Shown here: positions 40,925 through 53,900 of the stretch, piece after piece | Layout: each line of letters begins with the position of its first letter | How positions within the stretch are numbered: the stretch's first letter is position 1 | Origin: Phaeosaccion multiseriatum | Taxonomy: Eukaryota > Ochrophyta, other classes | DNA: 64,000 nucleotides | NCBI GenBank assembly: GCA_965112735.1 | Contig: OZ218961.1 | Coordinates: 1,736,001-1,800,000 of the forward strand | Direction: 5' to 3' | Notes under the pieces: generated by a model | The model's input: the letters and a program-made list of their open reading frames with translations, nothing else | Databases searched by the model: none | Told to the model about the DNA's origin: nothing | Program-made: the position numbers and the translations under genes

Positions 40925-43900
40925 ATGACTCGCTCCATCCTGCTGCTCTCGCTGCTGGGCATCACCACAAGCCACGCCTGCAAGGAGGCTGCTGGGAGCA
41001 ATCCTGATGACTGCCTTTCTTTTTTGACGGAGATTCAGGGCGAGACACTCGTTGCGACAAACAAGAGCGTCTACTGCGACCCCGCCTGCTTGGGTGGCGG
41101 CGAGAGTCTGTGGTGCAACGCCTTTGGGGTGGACCAAGCGTGCCGCCTCTGCCGCTTGACGGCAGATACGGATGGAGGGGTTGAAGAGGAGGAGGGCCCT
41201 CTGTGCCCCACAACAACGCAAGACGGCGGTGGACCTACTGCAACACCCACCACTGCCGGTGAAGAGGATGATCGGGTGTATGGCAGTCCTCTCCCCGTGC
41301 GTGGGTCTGAGCGGGGCGACGCAGGTGTTTTCACCCTCATCCCCTCCATCGGCACGCAGACCGCGTTTTACAAGGCCGGGGAATGTGGACTGCCCGAAGA
41401 AGTCGGCATCCGCATGACGGGAGAAGAGGTGAGTGGTGGGGGGGGGGGGAGAATTCAGTATGGGCCTCAGCCTGAATACCTTGGCGCGTTTCGAGCTTCT
41501 CCTGCTCTTGCTAGCGGCTCCTCCTCACTGCTGCTCTCCTCCTCCTCCTCACTGCTGCTCTCCTCCTCCTCCTCCTCCTCCTCCTCCTCCTCCTCCTCCT
41601 CCTCCTCCTCCTCCTCCTCCTCCTCCTCCTCCTCCTCCTCCTCCTCCTCCTCCTCCTCCTCCTCCTCCTCCTCCTCCTCCTCCTCCTCCTCCTCCTCCTC
41701 CTCCTCCTCCTCCTCCTCCTCCTCCTCCTCCTCCTCCTCCTCCTCCTCCTCCTCCTCCTCCTCCTCCTCCTCCTCCTCCTCCTCCTCCTCCTCCTCCTCC
41801 TCCTCCTCCTCCTCCTCCTCCTCCTCCTCCTCCTCCTCCTCCTCCTCCTCCTCCTCCTCCTCCTCCTCCTCCTCCTCCTCCTCCTCCTCCTCCTCCTCCT
41901 CCTCCTCCTCCTCCTCCTCCTCCTCCTCCTCCTCCTCCTCCTCCTCCTCCTCCTCCTCCTCCTCCTCCTCCTCCTCCTCCTCCTCCTCCTCCTCCTCCTC
42001 CTCCTCCTCCTCCTCCTCCTCCTCCTCCTCCTCCTCCTCCTCCTCCTCCTCCTCCTCCTCCTCCTCCTCCTCCTCCTCCTCCTCCTCCTCCTCCTCCTCC
42101 TCCTCCTCCTCCTCCTCCTCCTCCTCCTCCTCCTCCTCCTCCTCCTCCTCCTCCTCCTCCTCCTCCTCCTCCTCCTCCTCCTCCTCCTCCTCCTCCTCCT
42201 CCTCCTCCTCCTCCTTCTCCTTCTCCTCCTCCTCCTCCTCCTCCTCCTCCTCCTCCTCCTCGCTCCTCCTCCTCGCTCCTCCTCGCTCCTCTTCCTTCAA
42301 CTTCTTGTTTGGCCTACTGATGCATTCCTCTCTCTGGGGCCTCCTCCTCAGACGATGGATCCGGATCTACTGTACGTGTGGGGAACGCTGGAGGACGGCA
42401 TCGATTACGTGCGCCTGCCCAACGAAGCCGTCCTCAGCACGCCTTTCCAGGCCATCGGCTCATCATCCTCGCCTTTCGGCCACCCCGGAGACCAAGTAAG
42501 TCAAGGTGGTGTTGCAGCTTCTAACGCGAGGAGGGCGGGGGAGAAAGACAGATTATCCGACTCAGGTCTATACTCATCCGTTCGCATCATCTCTCCCCCT
42601 AGAACTTCCTTAGCTGCCATTCGATGCCATTGCTTACTGGGTCTGGTCTGGTCTCTCCCTGCCTGCAGCAGTTGCATCGTTGCCCCTGCCTGCCTCTCGC
42701 CGGCTGCCTGCCTGTCGCCGTCGCTACTCACTCCCTACTCGACTTACCATGCGGCTCTGCAACAACTGCATCATCCTCACATGTGCTTGTGCTTCGCAGT
42801 ACGCGGTGCCGCACTACGACTATCATTTCTTCTTCTGGTCGCCGCTGGAGAATAGGGAGCAGACCCCCCAAATGGAGTGTACCCCCCCCATGGGCCCGCC
42901 TCCAGATGTTGGAGTCAATTTCCTGTGCCTCCCTGACGAAACCAACGCTCATCTGTAAGTGGCGATGGCCCCACTCCCACCTGGCCTTGGCTGGTGTAGA
43001 GTCGCTCTCTCCTGCTCTCCTCCATAACCGAGCGTCTATTGGCCTAGTTAGGTGTTAGACTCGGTCGGATGGCACTAGACGCCCATGCCATGCATCTCTG
43101 CCTGTCTTTTTCCCTGCTCTGAGGCTGCTGCGTGGTTGGTTGGTTCCCCTCCTCTCGCTGTAGCTACTGCATAGAGTCCTTTATATGTCTCACCCTACCC
43201 TATTGCCAACGTCCCCTCTTCGTGTGGCCTCAGCTTCGTGTCTCACCCCCCCTTCCCCCTCTCCCCTGTCCGCCTCGCCGCCCCCTCTCCCCTCTCCACC
43301 TCGCCCCCCCCCCCCCCTCAGCTTCACGCCAGACCCAGAAACCAACCACCCCCGCCCCGGCCCCTGGGGCGTGGAGTGTCCGGACTGCCAGGCTGCTGAC
43401 AAATACCTCGGCTACCCTTGCTTGATGCCCGAGAGCTACCTTCCGAACATTGCAGTCCCTCACATGGGCATGCACCACGTGCCGGCGAAGAGCCCAGACT
43501 ACCCCGATGGGCCCCCAGGCTGCGATGACCCGGATGACGGAGTAAGTGTGTGTGTGTGTGTGCGTGTGCGTGGGGGCACAATACGTATCATTATTAATCA
43601 ACCCCCCCCCCCCCCCCACGCTTACGCACTCCTTCAGGTGAACGGCTGGACCCGAATGGACCCCTGCTTCACACACGTGCACTTGCTGGGGACGTACGAT
43701 GCTGAGCTAACCTTTACGGAGATCATGATCACTGTTGACCTCATGACTGGTTTGGAGGTGGGCGCCGAGCCTGAGTGCTTCCCCACTGCTATCTATGCCG
43801 ACACGCCGATGAGCCGGGCGGGTGAGTACCCCTTGACGTACTGCGTGAGTAGGCCCGAGGTCGACGTGTTCGACTTCTTCTACAAGGACTTTGTCTTCAT

Positions 43901-43946
43901 CGACTACACCTTGGACTGCCCCGCAGCAGCAGCAGCGGCAGTGTAG
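40925..43946 (+). CDS. Secreted Cys-rich protein (TTHB210/DUF5602-like?)
   Basis: Exons: 40925-41428, 42352-42495, 42800-42954, 43322-43541 and 43638-43946, about 443 aa. A clear signal peptide (ILLLSLLGITTSHAC) precedes a Cys-rich N-terminal domain: DPACLGGGESLWCNAFGVDQ, then ACRLCRLT. Later parts hold YDYHFFFWSP, VECPDCQAADKYLGYPC, PHMGMHHVPAKSPDYPDGPP, and FTHVHLLGTYDAELTFTEIM. The PHMG..H and 'GTYD.E.TF.E.MIT' texts recall TTHB210-like (DUF5602) domains, but I am not sure. Intron 1 is the home of a CTC tract of about 700 bp. An inverted, internally deleted copy lies about 200 bp downstream. Extracellular or vacuolar location is inferred from the signal peptide. Confidence 0.65.
41558..42262. 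repeat. Giant (CTC)n trinucleotide tract in an intron
   Basis: About 700 bp of nearly pure CTC/TCC between 41558 and 42262, with a few CTT interruptions at 42212-42226. It lies in intron 1 of the secreted-protein gene (41429-42351), pyrimidine on the coding strand, and gives long false poly-Ser, poly-Pro and poly-Glu frames. The true length may differ from the assembly. Confidence 0.95.
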
Positions 43947-44129
43947 CTTCATCCTTCTGGCCATAGCCTCTACTGGTGTGGAGGTTGAAGTAGCTCGCGC
44001 CCTTTTCATTGCCGAGCAGGGCTAGTTGTTTTCCTTCCCCCTTACTACAGTACATACTTGTCTTTCTTTATTCCTGACACTGAGGAAGGTCTTTGCCCTG
44101 GGCCCGAGACCATCCACCCCCCTCCTATA

Positions 44130-44640
44130 TGATGATCTCCGCTGTGGTTGTATGATGAAGTTTTACTGCTCCTCCTGCCTGCTGCGGGGCAGTCCAAGGT
44201 GCAGTCGATGAAGACAAAGTCCTTATAGAAGAAGTCGAACACGTCGACCTCGGGCCTACTCACGCAGTACGTCAAGGGGTATTCACCCACCCGGCCCATC
44301 GGCGTGTCGGCATAGATAGCAGTGGGGAAGCACTCAGGCTCGGCGCCCATCTCCAGCCCAGTCATAGGGTCATAGTGGAAAAAAATCATCTCCAATGAGC
44401 CCCCTCCCCTCTGTATCTGCCATCAGCCAGGTGGGACAGCTGCCAGACGACAAGCTTGGTCCACCCAAAGGCGTTGCACCACAGACTCTCGCCGCCAACG
44501 AAGCAATCAGGGTCGCAGTAGAGACTCTTGCCTGTCGCAAAAGAAAGAGTGGCAGTCATCGGGAGTGTTTCCAACAGCCTCCTTGTTGGCGTGGGCTCGC
44601 GGTGATGGCGGGAAGGGACACTCATTGACTTAAAGGAATC
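44130..44640 (-). pseudogene. Inverted truncated copy of the secreted-protein gene
   Basis: On the minus strand, 44640-44410 resembles exon 1 of the 40925-43946 gene (TGKSLYCDPDCFVGGESLWC matches TNKSVYCDPACLGGGESLWC) and 44390-44190 resembles its last exon nearly perfectly (GAEPECFPTAIYADTP, CVSRPEVDVFDFFYKDFVF). The middle exons and all introns between are missing, the join introduces a stop after the exon 1-like part, and the signal peptide start is degraded. It is therefore a broken, internally deleted inverted duplicate, lying tail-to-tail with the intact gene. Confidence 0.85.
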
Positions 44641-44806
44641 ACCTAAGTGTGTGTGTGTATGTGTGTGTGGGTGGGTGAGTGGGACGAGAGGATCACGATG
44701 AGATCGAAGGGGGGAAAGGCGGGAAAAAATATTACTTTTAGACCCGGATGGCACTCTGCGCCCCGCCTCCTACTCCCACTGTTGCCTCTCAATACAACAG
44801 TAAGCG

Positions 44807-47053
44807 ATGCTGGTTCCCATCATAGACCTTCCTCGCCTGCATGTGGCGGGGGGAGAAAATGGAGGGGATGGCTCAGCAACCGAGGCAGAGCAGCAGCAGG
44901 AGAGGTTCGAGCCTTGCGCCGAGGCACTACGCGTGGGCGTGATCGGGGAGGTGGTGACAAGAGTGGAGGGAGGCATGGCGGGCCTAACTGTGGAGCCCTA
45001 CGTGGAGCTACTGCAGAAGTGGCGGTGTCGCGTGGGCCCCTGGACTCTTCCTGCTGATGGTGGTGACACTGAGGGCTGCACAGACGAGGAGATGGTGTCT
45101 TGGTTGGATGCGGGGGCCTACCGCGCCATCTTCCACGTGGAGAGGGCGTCCGAGGTAGCAGTCTTGGAGAAGGCAGTAGAGTGGGCCAAGGCGCGGCTAC
45201 CGGAAGGAGCGAGGCACCGCTTCGTGGCCGCCCTCTCTTTGTCCGACTTTCTGAATGAACAGCAGCAGCTGCCGAGCAAGTCGGCTCTCCGTGGAGCGGT
45301 TGATGCCCTGAGGGCGGTGGTGAGCTGTGTTCAGATCGACGTGTCGGGCTGCGGGGGCTGCGAGGAGGAGGTGACCTCCATGTTGACGAGCGGGGAAGGG
45401 GAAGACCCCGGTGCGCTCAAGAGGATGCATGGAAAGGAGGGCGCGAGCGACTACGTAGAGCTCACGGTCATCAACAACAACAGCGGTGAGGGCACTGGCA
45501 AGGACCAGCGGTGGGCTTGGTCAGGCCCTCACGTGGGTCTTATGCACAGGGAGTACGGTGTAGACGTGGTGAGTCAGTGCAGAATTGACAACGTCACTCC
45601 AGCTGCAGCACCGCCAGCAGCAGCACCAGGAGCAACACCTCCTCCTCCTCCTGCTCCCGAATCCCTCTCAGTTGATTTGGGAGAGGCCTACGTGGCCTGC
45701 CTCCGCTCCGACCGGCCCGACGGCCTCTACACCACCGTCGTGACGGATGGGTGCGGACGGGCCCTTGGCTTGGTGTATTCCAACGATCAGAGCATCAAAG
45801 CCTCCCTCAGCTGCGGCCGGGGAGTGTATTGGTCTCGCTCGAGGGGCGGTTTATGGCGTAAGGGCGACTCCAGCGGGGCTTGGCAGGAGCTTACAGAGAT
45901 GTCACTGGATTGCGATAGCGACGCCCTTCGAGTTAGTGTGGTGCAGCACGGGGAGCCCCCAGCCTTTTGCCACTTTAACCGCCGCAACTGTTGGGAGGAG
46001 GAGGGCGGGTTGGGACACTTGGAGCGGCTGTTACAGAGGCGTAAGCTTGCGGCGCCGGAGGGGTCGTATACAAAGAGGCTGTTTGAGGACAAGACGTTGC
46101 TCAGGAATAAGCTTGTGGAGGAGGCGCAAGAGCTCGCAGAGGCACAGACGCCGGAGGAGGTGAGGCGGGGAGGGAGGGAAGAAGAGGGAGGGGGTAAGGA
46201 AGGGGGAGGGAGACGGGCGAAAGGGAGAGAGGCGCCGCTCAGCTGCTCCTCCTCCGCCTGTCAGGGAAGGGAGGGGAGGGCCAATCAATGCATCTGCCTG
46301 GCCCGTGTCCGCCGTGCACCTGTCTCAGGGCCCAGGCCTGCGCTTCTGGTAGCTCCCCCCTCCCTTGACGACTGCTGGCCCTTTCTCTCCCTTTCACTGA
46401 CATACTCGATATTCCCCTCCTTCCTTGACTTGCTGGACACACTCACAGGTGGCATCCGAGGCGGCGGATGTGGCATACTTCATGATGGTTCGCTGCACGG
46501 CGGCAGGGGTGGGGCTGAAGGACGTTGAGCGTTGGCTGGACAAGAGGGCCCTCAAGCTCAAGAGGAGGTGAGCGATCATGATTGGGAAGGGGAGGGGGGA
46601 GGAGGGGGAGGAGGATGGGGAGGAGGGGAGGGGAGGAGAGGGGCTGAGGATTGGCAGGGGGAGGGGAGGGCAGGGGAGGGGAGGGGAGGGGAGGGGAGGG
46701 AAGGAGAGGCGAAGATAAGGGAAGGTGGTGGGATGGGGTGAGTCTTGTGCGTGCTTGTAGAGGCAGATGGGAGGAAGGGGAGGGCGTTCATCCCCTTCAT
46801 GCCCTTCTCTGGAGACCGTTTTTTACTTGCAGCCCTCCTCCCTCCCTCCCTCGTTGGACGACCGCATATGCCTTTTGTCTGCCGCTTTGTTCTGCTGCGC
46901 TCTCCCTCCCCGATGTCCGCCGGTCGTGCTCCTATCTATGCATGTTTGTGTCCTTACATCTCGCTCCTTCTGTCCTTGTCCTACAGACCCGGTAACGCCA
47001 AAGCCTACCGAATCGCTGAGGGAGACAAGATCCTCGATAGCAAGAAGGGATGA
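44807..47053 (+). CDS. Bifunctional HisI-HisE (phosphoribosyl-AMP cyclohydrolase / phosphoribosyl-ATP pyrophosphatase)
   Basis: Histidine biosynthesis steps 2 and 3. Exons: 44807-46159, 46449-46567 and 46987-47053, about 512 aa. The N-terminal 270 residues resemble the extra N-terminal region of fungal HIS4 rather than bacterial HisIE. The HisI module has VYWSRSRGGLWRKGDSSGAW, the metal-site stretch SLDCDSDAL, and FCHFNRRNCW with the conserved Cys residues. The HisE module has GSYTKRLFEDKTLLRNKLVE, EAQELAEAQTPEEVASEAAD and VAYFMMVRCTAAGVGL. The fungal histidinol dehydrogenase domain is absent. Residues after DKRALKLKRRPGNAKAYRIAE are a short tail. Intron 2 has a G-rich purine tract near the donor. 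No plastid signal is obvious at this start. Confidence 0.9.
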
Positions 47054-47075
47054 AGGCAGCGTATGGCAGCAGATG

Positions 47076-47128
<53 letters not shown>

Positions 47129-47599
47129 GAGCGGTAGCAGCCAGGACTGCTAAGACCACGGCGACAGGCGGATGCTGACAACTTTTATGTATTCATCATC
47201 CGCATTCATTCAGAGCGAGACATTGATTGGATGTGCTGCTGGAGTAAGTTACTTCGTCTCGTCTTTTATTTATATAAGGACTGTAGAAGCCCATGGATTG
47301 ATCGATCACAGACTCGATCGTAGTAGTACAATTTAGCTTTTGCCGCTCGTTCAGTCCTTTCATCCTGCCCGAACCCTCTGTGCCCGAGCAGGGTACACAA
47401 TCCCACACTCACACTCACACTACACTCACCCTTACCCTCACCCTCATACGCACAGTCCACACCAGCTACTCTCGCTGCCCTCCGAAGAAGTGTTAAGTGT
47501 TCAAGTGCCCACCCCCGAGAGCGGCATCGTTTCTTCACGTCTGCTTGACATCTGCTTGACATGGAAGGCTCTCTTCCCTTCCCCTTCTCCTTCATGCCT
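47054..47599. other. Convergent 3' region HisIE / adenylyl cyclase
   Basis: About 545 bp between two 3' ends. A (CAG)n run of about 17 units lies at 47078-47130, likely in the HisIE 3' UTR. No gene is supported. Confidence 0.5.
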
Positions 47600-50500
47600 C
47601 TATCCACCTTGGCCTTGGCAAGTAGCGACAGCTGCCCCATCAGCAGTAGCAGTAGTAGAAGTAGTAGGGGTAGGTCCTCCGGGTTGCTCCAGAGCCGGCC
47701 GCTCCACCGACGCCTTACCAACCACTTGTACTCCTCCTCCGTCGGCGGCAGTGGGAGGACACTCTACCTCACTGATGGTGACAGCTTGCCTTATATGAGT
47801 CGCGGCTTGCTTCGTGTGGGCCGCCTCACTGATGGTTGTGGTTTGCCTGTGACTCGCTTCGGTACCGTAGGGAGAGGCTTCTGTCTGGGCTTTTGGGCTT
47901 CCTCCACCCCCGCCGTTACTGAGGCTTGGACGCAGTTTTAGACTCCCTCGCTGTCCTGTTAAGTTCTGCTCCATAGGGGAGGGGAAGGGCAGGTAGGCAG
48001 GCAGGCAGGCAGGCAGGCAGATAGGCAGGCAAGTGGGCAGGCAAGCAGGCGAGGCGGAGAGAGGGGGGAGATCTTCAGTGACTTACGCAGACACGCAAGA
48101 AGGCCGGTAACTGAAAAGGATAAACCTTCTATACCTGCACTACGGCCAAGATGCCCGAGTAACCGGGTAGGAGCGACGCCACCCACCCTACCACGGCGGA
48201 GCGGAGACCTTCCACGTATGCCGCCTTCATGCCCAGCGACAGCATAAAGGCCTGACATGAAGTAGAGCAGTTGGTGATACAGCAAGAGCACAAGCAGCAC
48301 CAGCGACGCCAAAGAAGGGTTTGAGGTGCAGAGGGGGAGAGGAGGGGTGGGACAGGCGGGGGTGGAGTGTCAGAGAAAAGGAAGGCGGGAAAGATAGGAT
48401 TCACCCCCCCCGTCCCCCCCCAGCTTCCTCTCCCTCCCTGCTCTCGCTCGGCTCATTATAGAACAAGAACGCACGCAGACCCTCTCTTTCTCTTTCTTCC
48501 TTCCTTCCTTCCTTCCTTCCTTCCTTCCTTCCTTCCTTCCTTCCTTCCTTCCTTCCTTCCTTTCTTTCTTTCTTTCTTCCTTCTCCTTCCTTCCTTCCTT
48601 CCTTCCTTCCTTCCTTCCTTCCTTCCTTCCTTCCTTCCTTCCTTCCTTCCTTCCTTCCTTCCTTCCTTCCTTCCTTCCTTCCTTCCTTCCTTCCTTCCTT
48701 CCTTCCTTCCTTCCTCCCCCCCTCCCTCCCTGCTCCCTCCCTCTCTCCCTTCCTCCCTCTCTCCCTCCCTCCCTCTCTCCCTCCCTCCCTCTCTCCCTCC
48801 CTCCCTCCCTCCCTTCCTTCCTTCCTCCCTTCCGTCCTTCCTTCCCCTCCACAAAGTACTTCCTTCCTCCTTCTTACCCTGCAGTCCGCCACGACCCAGC
48901 TAAGCAGCGCACTCTTGCCGATGAGCACCCCTCCCTTGAGGGCCTTCAGACGGTGCTCCTCCCCGGCCATGCTGAGCTGTTGCACCACTTGAGGTAGGAA
49001 GGACAGCTGCTGCGTAACCACGTTAGGGAGGGATGTGCCCACCCCACCCCACTTGCTGCTGGCCTCCTGCCCCTGCCCCTGCGCCTGTGCTTGCCCCTGT
49101 ATCACCAACTGCTCCTGCTCCTGCCGCTTCTGATACCACTCGGCTGCCTGCAGGTGCACCCCTCGGCGCATGCGGTCAGGTATTTCCCAATACACCACTT
49201 GGTGAAGCACGGCATCCTTGAATGACATATACAGCTCCCCCTCCTCCTCCCCCTCTTTCTTCTTCCTCTCCTCCTTCTTCTCCCCCTCCTTCCCCTCTTT
49301 CTGCTGCTGCTCCCCCCTCTTCTCCTCCCCCTCCTCTTTCTTGTTCTCTCCCGCCTCCCCTCCTTCCTCCTCGCCCCCCTTTGCCCTCCCCTTACCCCCT
49401 CCTCCTCCTCCTCCTCCTCCTCCTCCTCCTACTCGGTGCTCCAAGTAAATGAGACCAAAGCACTCCAACACTGTGAGTTCTTCTCTCAAGGACCGCTCGG
49501 TGCTCACAGAGAGAGAGTGACCGAATACGGTGGTGAAGAGGGGTAAGGGGATGGCACGCAGGCCGAGGCAGCTGAGGATCTTCAGCACATTGAGCTGTTG
49601 GCTGCTCAGTCGGTGCAGGAAGTCCTCCACTGGAGTAGAGGAGGGAGGGAGGGGAGCGCGGGAGGGAGGGAGTGGGGGGAGTGGGGGGAGGGAGGGAAAG
49701 AGGGACGGAAGGAGGGAGAGAGGAGTTTGGGTGGCGGGGTAGTGGGGGGATTGGAGGAGTAGGGAAGGAAGGGATGGAGGGGGGCAGGGAGGAGACGTGA
49801 GGAGCAAGAACAGAGGTCAGTCCAGTCAAGCAAAGAGAGAGAGAGAAAGCGCGGGACAGAGAGAGAGGGAGAGGAAGAGAGTGAGAGACAGAAGTGATGG
49901 AGAGAAGCCCTCACCTTTGCTGCGCATACTCACGAGACCGTCCAGGCGGACGTCACCGAGCGTACGCTGAGAGAGGGAGGCACGTGTGTAGGCAGACAGG
50001 CGTATGGGCAGGCAGGCAAGCAGGCAGGCCGACAGATAGACAGACAGACAGGCAGGCAACAGACAGACAGGCACAAGCATGTGGGCAAGGAAGGAGGAAG
50101 CGAAGCTCAGTAAAGCCATCGGCGGCATCTTTTGGCACCATCCTAACGGCTTTCGAGTTCGCCCCTTTCGAGGCTCCCCTGCAGGCAGCTGCACGTGGCA
50201 TGTGCTGCTTCGTTCGTTCGTTCGTTCGTTTGTGCGTTCGCGTCTCTCACTTCGTCTCGACCGACGCATGCACACACACACACACACACACCTGTGCAAT
50301 GCCCCCGGTCGTCTCCCCCAGCTCCTCCTCCTCCTCCAGCTGCAGCTGCCAGATTCGCCGACCCAGGGGAGGAAGCCCACTTGCATCAGCATGACTGCCG
50401 TCGGCAGGCTGGTCCGATGGACTGCTGCTGCCACTGCTGCTGCTGCTACTGCTACTGCTACTACAACTGTTGCTGCTACTCTTACTGCTACTGCTACTAC

Positions 50501-50883
50501 TACTACTACTGCCGTCGCTAGTGCTCGTGCTCGTGCTCGTGCTAAAGGCGACAGCAGCCACGCTCGAGGTGGTGGCAGCAGCAGTTGGTGATACAGCGGT
50601 ACTACCGAAGGTGGGGGTGGCGGCGGCGATGGCAGTGGAAGCGCCCGCCCCGTGGGGCGGCTGAACCACCACCTCACCTACTCCCAGGGCCTTGAGTACG
50701 CTGCAGAACGACGTGAGGTACATGGGCATGCCTGCAGAGGGGGGATGGCAGTGGACGGGAGCAGAGCAAAAGCAGAGGATGGGGCAGATGGCAGCAGGAA
50801 GCAGCAGATGGCAGCAGATGGCAGCAGATGGCAGCAGATAGGGGAGTGCGAGGCGTGGGCACGTGCGCATACACAGATAGTGA

Positions 50884-50916
<33 letters not shown>

Positions 50917-53900
50917 TTGCCCCACAGTACGAATGAGTGTGTGAGAGAGAGAGCTGTCTCACAGTACAAAAGAGTGTGAGCATGGGGATTGATTGTGGGC
51001 GTATCTCCTTTGATGGATCGTTCCGTCGATAGGGGACGCGGGATGGAGTGACGCGTCCCTCCAAGTGGGGATGGCAGTGTACTGTGTTTTGCTGTGCTTG
51101 GCTTGGCTGGCGCCCCCCAAGACCATCCCCCCTCTGCACTCTCTCAATCCTCTTTCCCTGTCCTCTCCTCTCTCTCCCCTCTCTTCACTCTACGCACCCA
51201 CTCACCCCTCCAACCAACCCCCCACCTATCCACCCACCCACCCACCCACCCACCCACCTACCTAGCCACCTACCCATCCCCCCCCACCCCTTACCTTGCG
51301 TCCTGACGTAGAGCCCCAAAGCCGCCACCTCCTCCACCCCATCCGCCTCAAGTGACCACGAGCACAGCTTGCGTGCCTGCTCGAAACCCAAGGGGGCGAG
51401 ACGGAACGACTCACACAGAGGTCCGGGTTCCACCAACGCTCCTCCTCGTGCGGCCTTGACAGTGAGGGAGGACATGCACGTCGAGAGACGGCGGAGGGGT
51501 CTCCGCCTGCGGTTCTCTCCTACTTGGCCTCCTCCCTCTCCCGCTCCTCCTCCTCCTCCCGCTCCTGCTCCTCCTCCTCCCCCCCCTCCCGCTCCTCCTG
51601 CTCCTTCTCCTTCGGCGCGGTTCGGGGGTTGTTGTTGTTGTTGTTGTTGTTGTTGTTGGGCGAGCATCTGTTGTCGTTGTTGTTGTTGTTGTTGTTGTTG
51701 GGCGAGCATCTGTTGTCGTTGTTGCTGCTCCTCCTTGCGTCTCCGCTGCTGCTCCTGCTCGTGCTGCCGCTTCCTCTCCTCGCGCTGCTCGTTGTTGGTG
51801 TCCACGACGAGGTTCATCTGAGACGTCGTGTTGTGTGTGTTGTGTCAAGTCAAATCATTTGGTTGTGCAATCGTAAGTCAAAGTGCGGCAGAGAGACTCG
51901 AGCACTCTGCTCTGCTCGCCAATCAAAACAATTGTCTCCTCTCGCGGCGCCCACTCACTCACTTATTCAGTCACTTACTAACTCACTCACTCACTCACTC
52001 ACTCACTCACTCACTCACTCACTCACTCACTCACTCACTCACTCACTCACTCACTCACTCACTCACTCACTCACTCACTCACTCACTCACTCACTCACTC
52101 ACTCACTCACTCACTCACTCACTCACTCACTCACTCACTCACTCACTCACTCACTCACTCACTCACTCACTCACTCACTCACTCACTCACTCACTCACTC
52201 ACTCACTCACTCACTCACTCACTCACTCACTCACTCACTCACTGACTCACTCGCTCACTCACTCACTCACTCACTCACTCACGCAACTCACTCACGTACG
52301 CGCGCATTCACTCACTCACTCACTCACTCACTCACTCACCCACTCACCCACTCACTCACTCACTCACTCACTCACTCACTCACTCACTCACTCACTCACT
52401 CACTCACTCACTCACTCACTCACTCACTCACTCACTCACTCACTCACTCACTCACTCACTCACTCACTCACTCACTCACTCACTCACTCACTCACTCACA
52501 CTCACTCACTCACTCACTCACTCACTCACTCACTCACTCACTCACTCACTCACTCACTCACTCACTCACTCACTCACTCACTCACTCACTCACTCACTCA
52601 CTCACTCACTCACTCACTCACTCACTCACTCACTCACTCACTCACTCACTCACTCACTCACTCACTCACTCACTCACTCACTCACTCACTCACTCACTCA
52701 CTCACTCACTCACTCACTCACTCACTCACTCACGCACTCACACCCTCCCTCACTCACGCCCTCACAGCCTCACTCACCAGGGTTTCCACTTCTGGATGTC
52801 CGGCAATGAGCGATCCCCTCTGTCCCTTTTTCGCCGCGCTTTTCCACTTCTTCGCAATCTTCATAACGTTCCAAGCAGCAGCAGCGACGGAGCTACCCCC
52901 CCCCCCCCCCCCTCCTCCTCCTCCTCCTCCTCCTCCTCCTCCTCCTCCTCCTCCTCCTCCTCCTCCTCCTCCTCCTCCTCCTCCTCCTCCTCCTCCTCCT
53001 CCTCCTCCTCCTCCTCCTCCTCCTCCTCCTCCTCCTCCTCCTCCTCCTCCTCCTCCTCCTCCTCCTCCTCCTCCCGCCTTCGCTGCCGCGGCCGCCGCTA
53101 CGATGGCAGCAAACGGCGACTGCTTCTTAACGACCTGACCCGCCGCCTTCCCCAGTCCCGCTACCCCAGCTACTCCCGCTCCCGCTGCTCCTGTCGAAGG
53201 CGCAGACACAGTTGGCTTGCTCGGTGCACCGTCGCTGCTGTTGTCAAAGGCCAATGCTTTCTCATAGACGCCATCTTTGCACACAAGGGGCAGGGGCGCA
53301 CTCGTGAAGAAGAGGAGGAATGTTCTCCTCAAGGAAGGCTCCGCCAGAAGGCGTTTCGCCATACTGAGGCTCGCAGAACTCACCCCTTCTGCAGAGTCCA
53401 TCACCAGTACAGAGTAGGCCGCGCCAGTGATGAGACTGCTGCTTCCAACCCCTCCTCCTGCTGCTTCTGCTGCGCCTGCTTCTGCATCTGCTTCTGCATC
53501 TGCTTCTGCTCCTCCTTCGCTCCTCCTGCTACTACTACTGCTGCGGTTGGTACTGCTGCTGCTGTTGGCGCTCTCGGTACCACTCTTCATGCGGAAACTG
53601 CCTCGGCCGTTGATGAGAGAGCGCATTCCTGCCGTGGAGATACGCACATGACCCCTGCTTCTGCTGTGGCCCTTCTCGCCCTCCTCCTGCTTCTGCTGCC
53701 TCTTCTGCTGCTGCTGCTGATGCAAGTGCTCGCTGGCCTCTTCCGCCGTGTCGTCATCGCGGGTAAGCTTCAGCAGCTGCACCAATGCCTCTTCCATGTC
53801 TCCGCCGGGCCCACTAGCACGGACCCGAACAGCGGCAGCAGCAGCCGCAGCAGTTGGTACTACAGCAGCAGTTGCTGATGCACAAGTAGCAGCAGTTGGT

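Noticed and set aside
40925-42499. Single open frame with about 280 consecutive Ser
   Set aside because: It is read-through of intron 1 and its (CTC)n tract; splice sites at 41429 and 42351 give a sensible protein and the repeat is open in all frames.
48370-48903. Arg-Lys-Glu-Gly and Ser-Phe-Leu-Pro repeat frames
   Set aside because: Artefacts of the TTCC array in cyclase intron 16.
51524-53878. 784-aa + strand ORF with Thr-His-Ser-Leu and poly-Ser repeats
   Set aside because: Translation of the ACTC and TCC arrays in antisense to the cyclase gene; no domain in the non-repeat parts.
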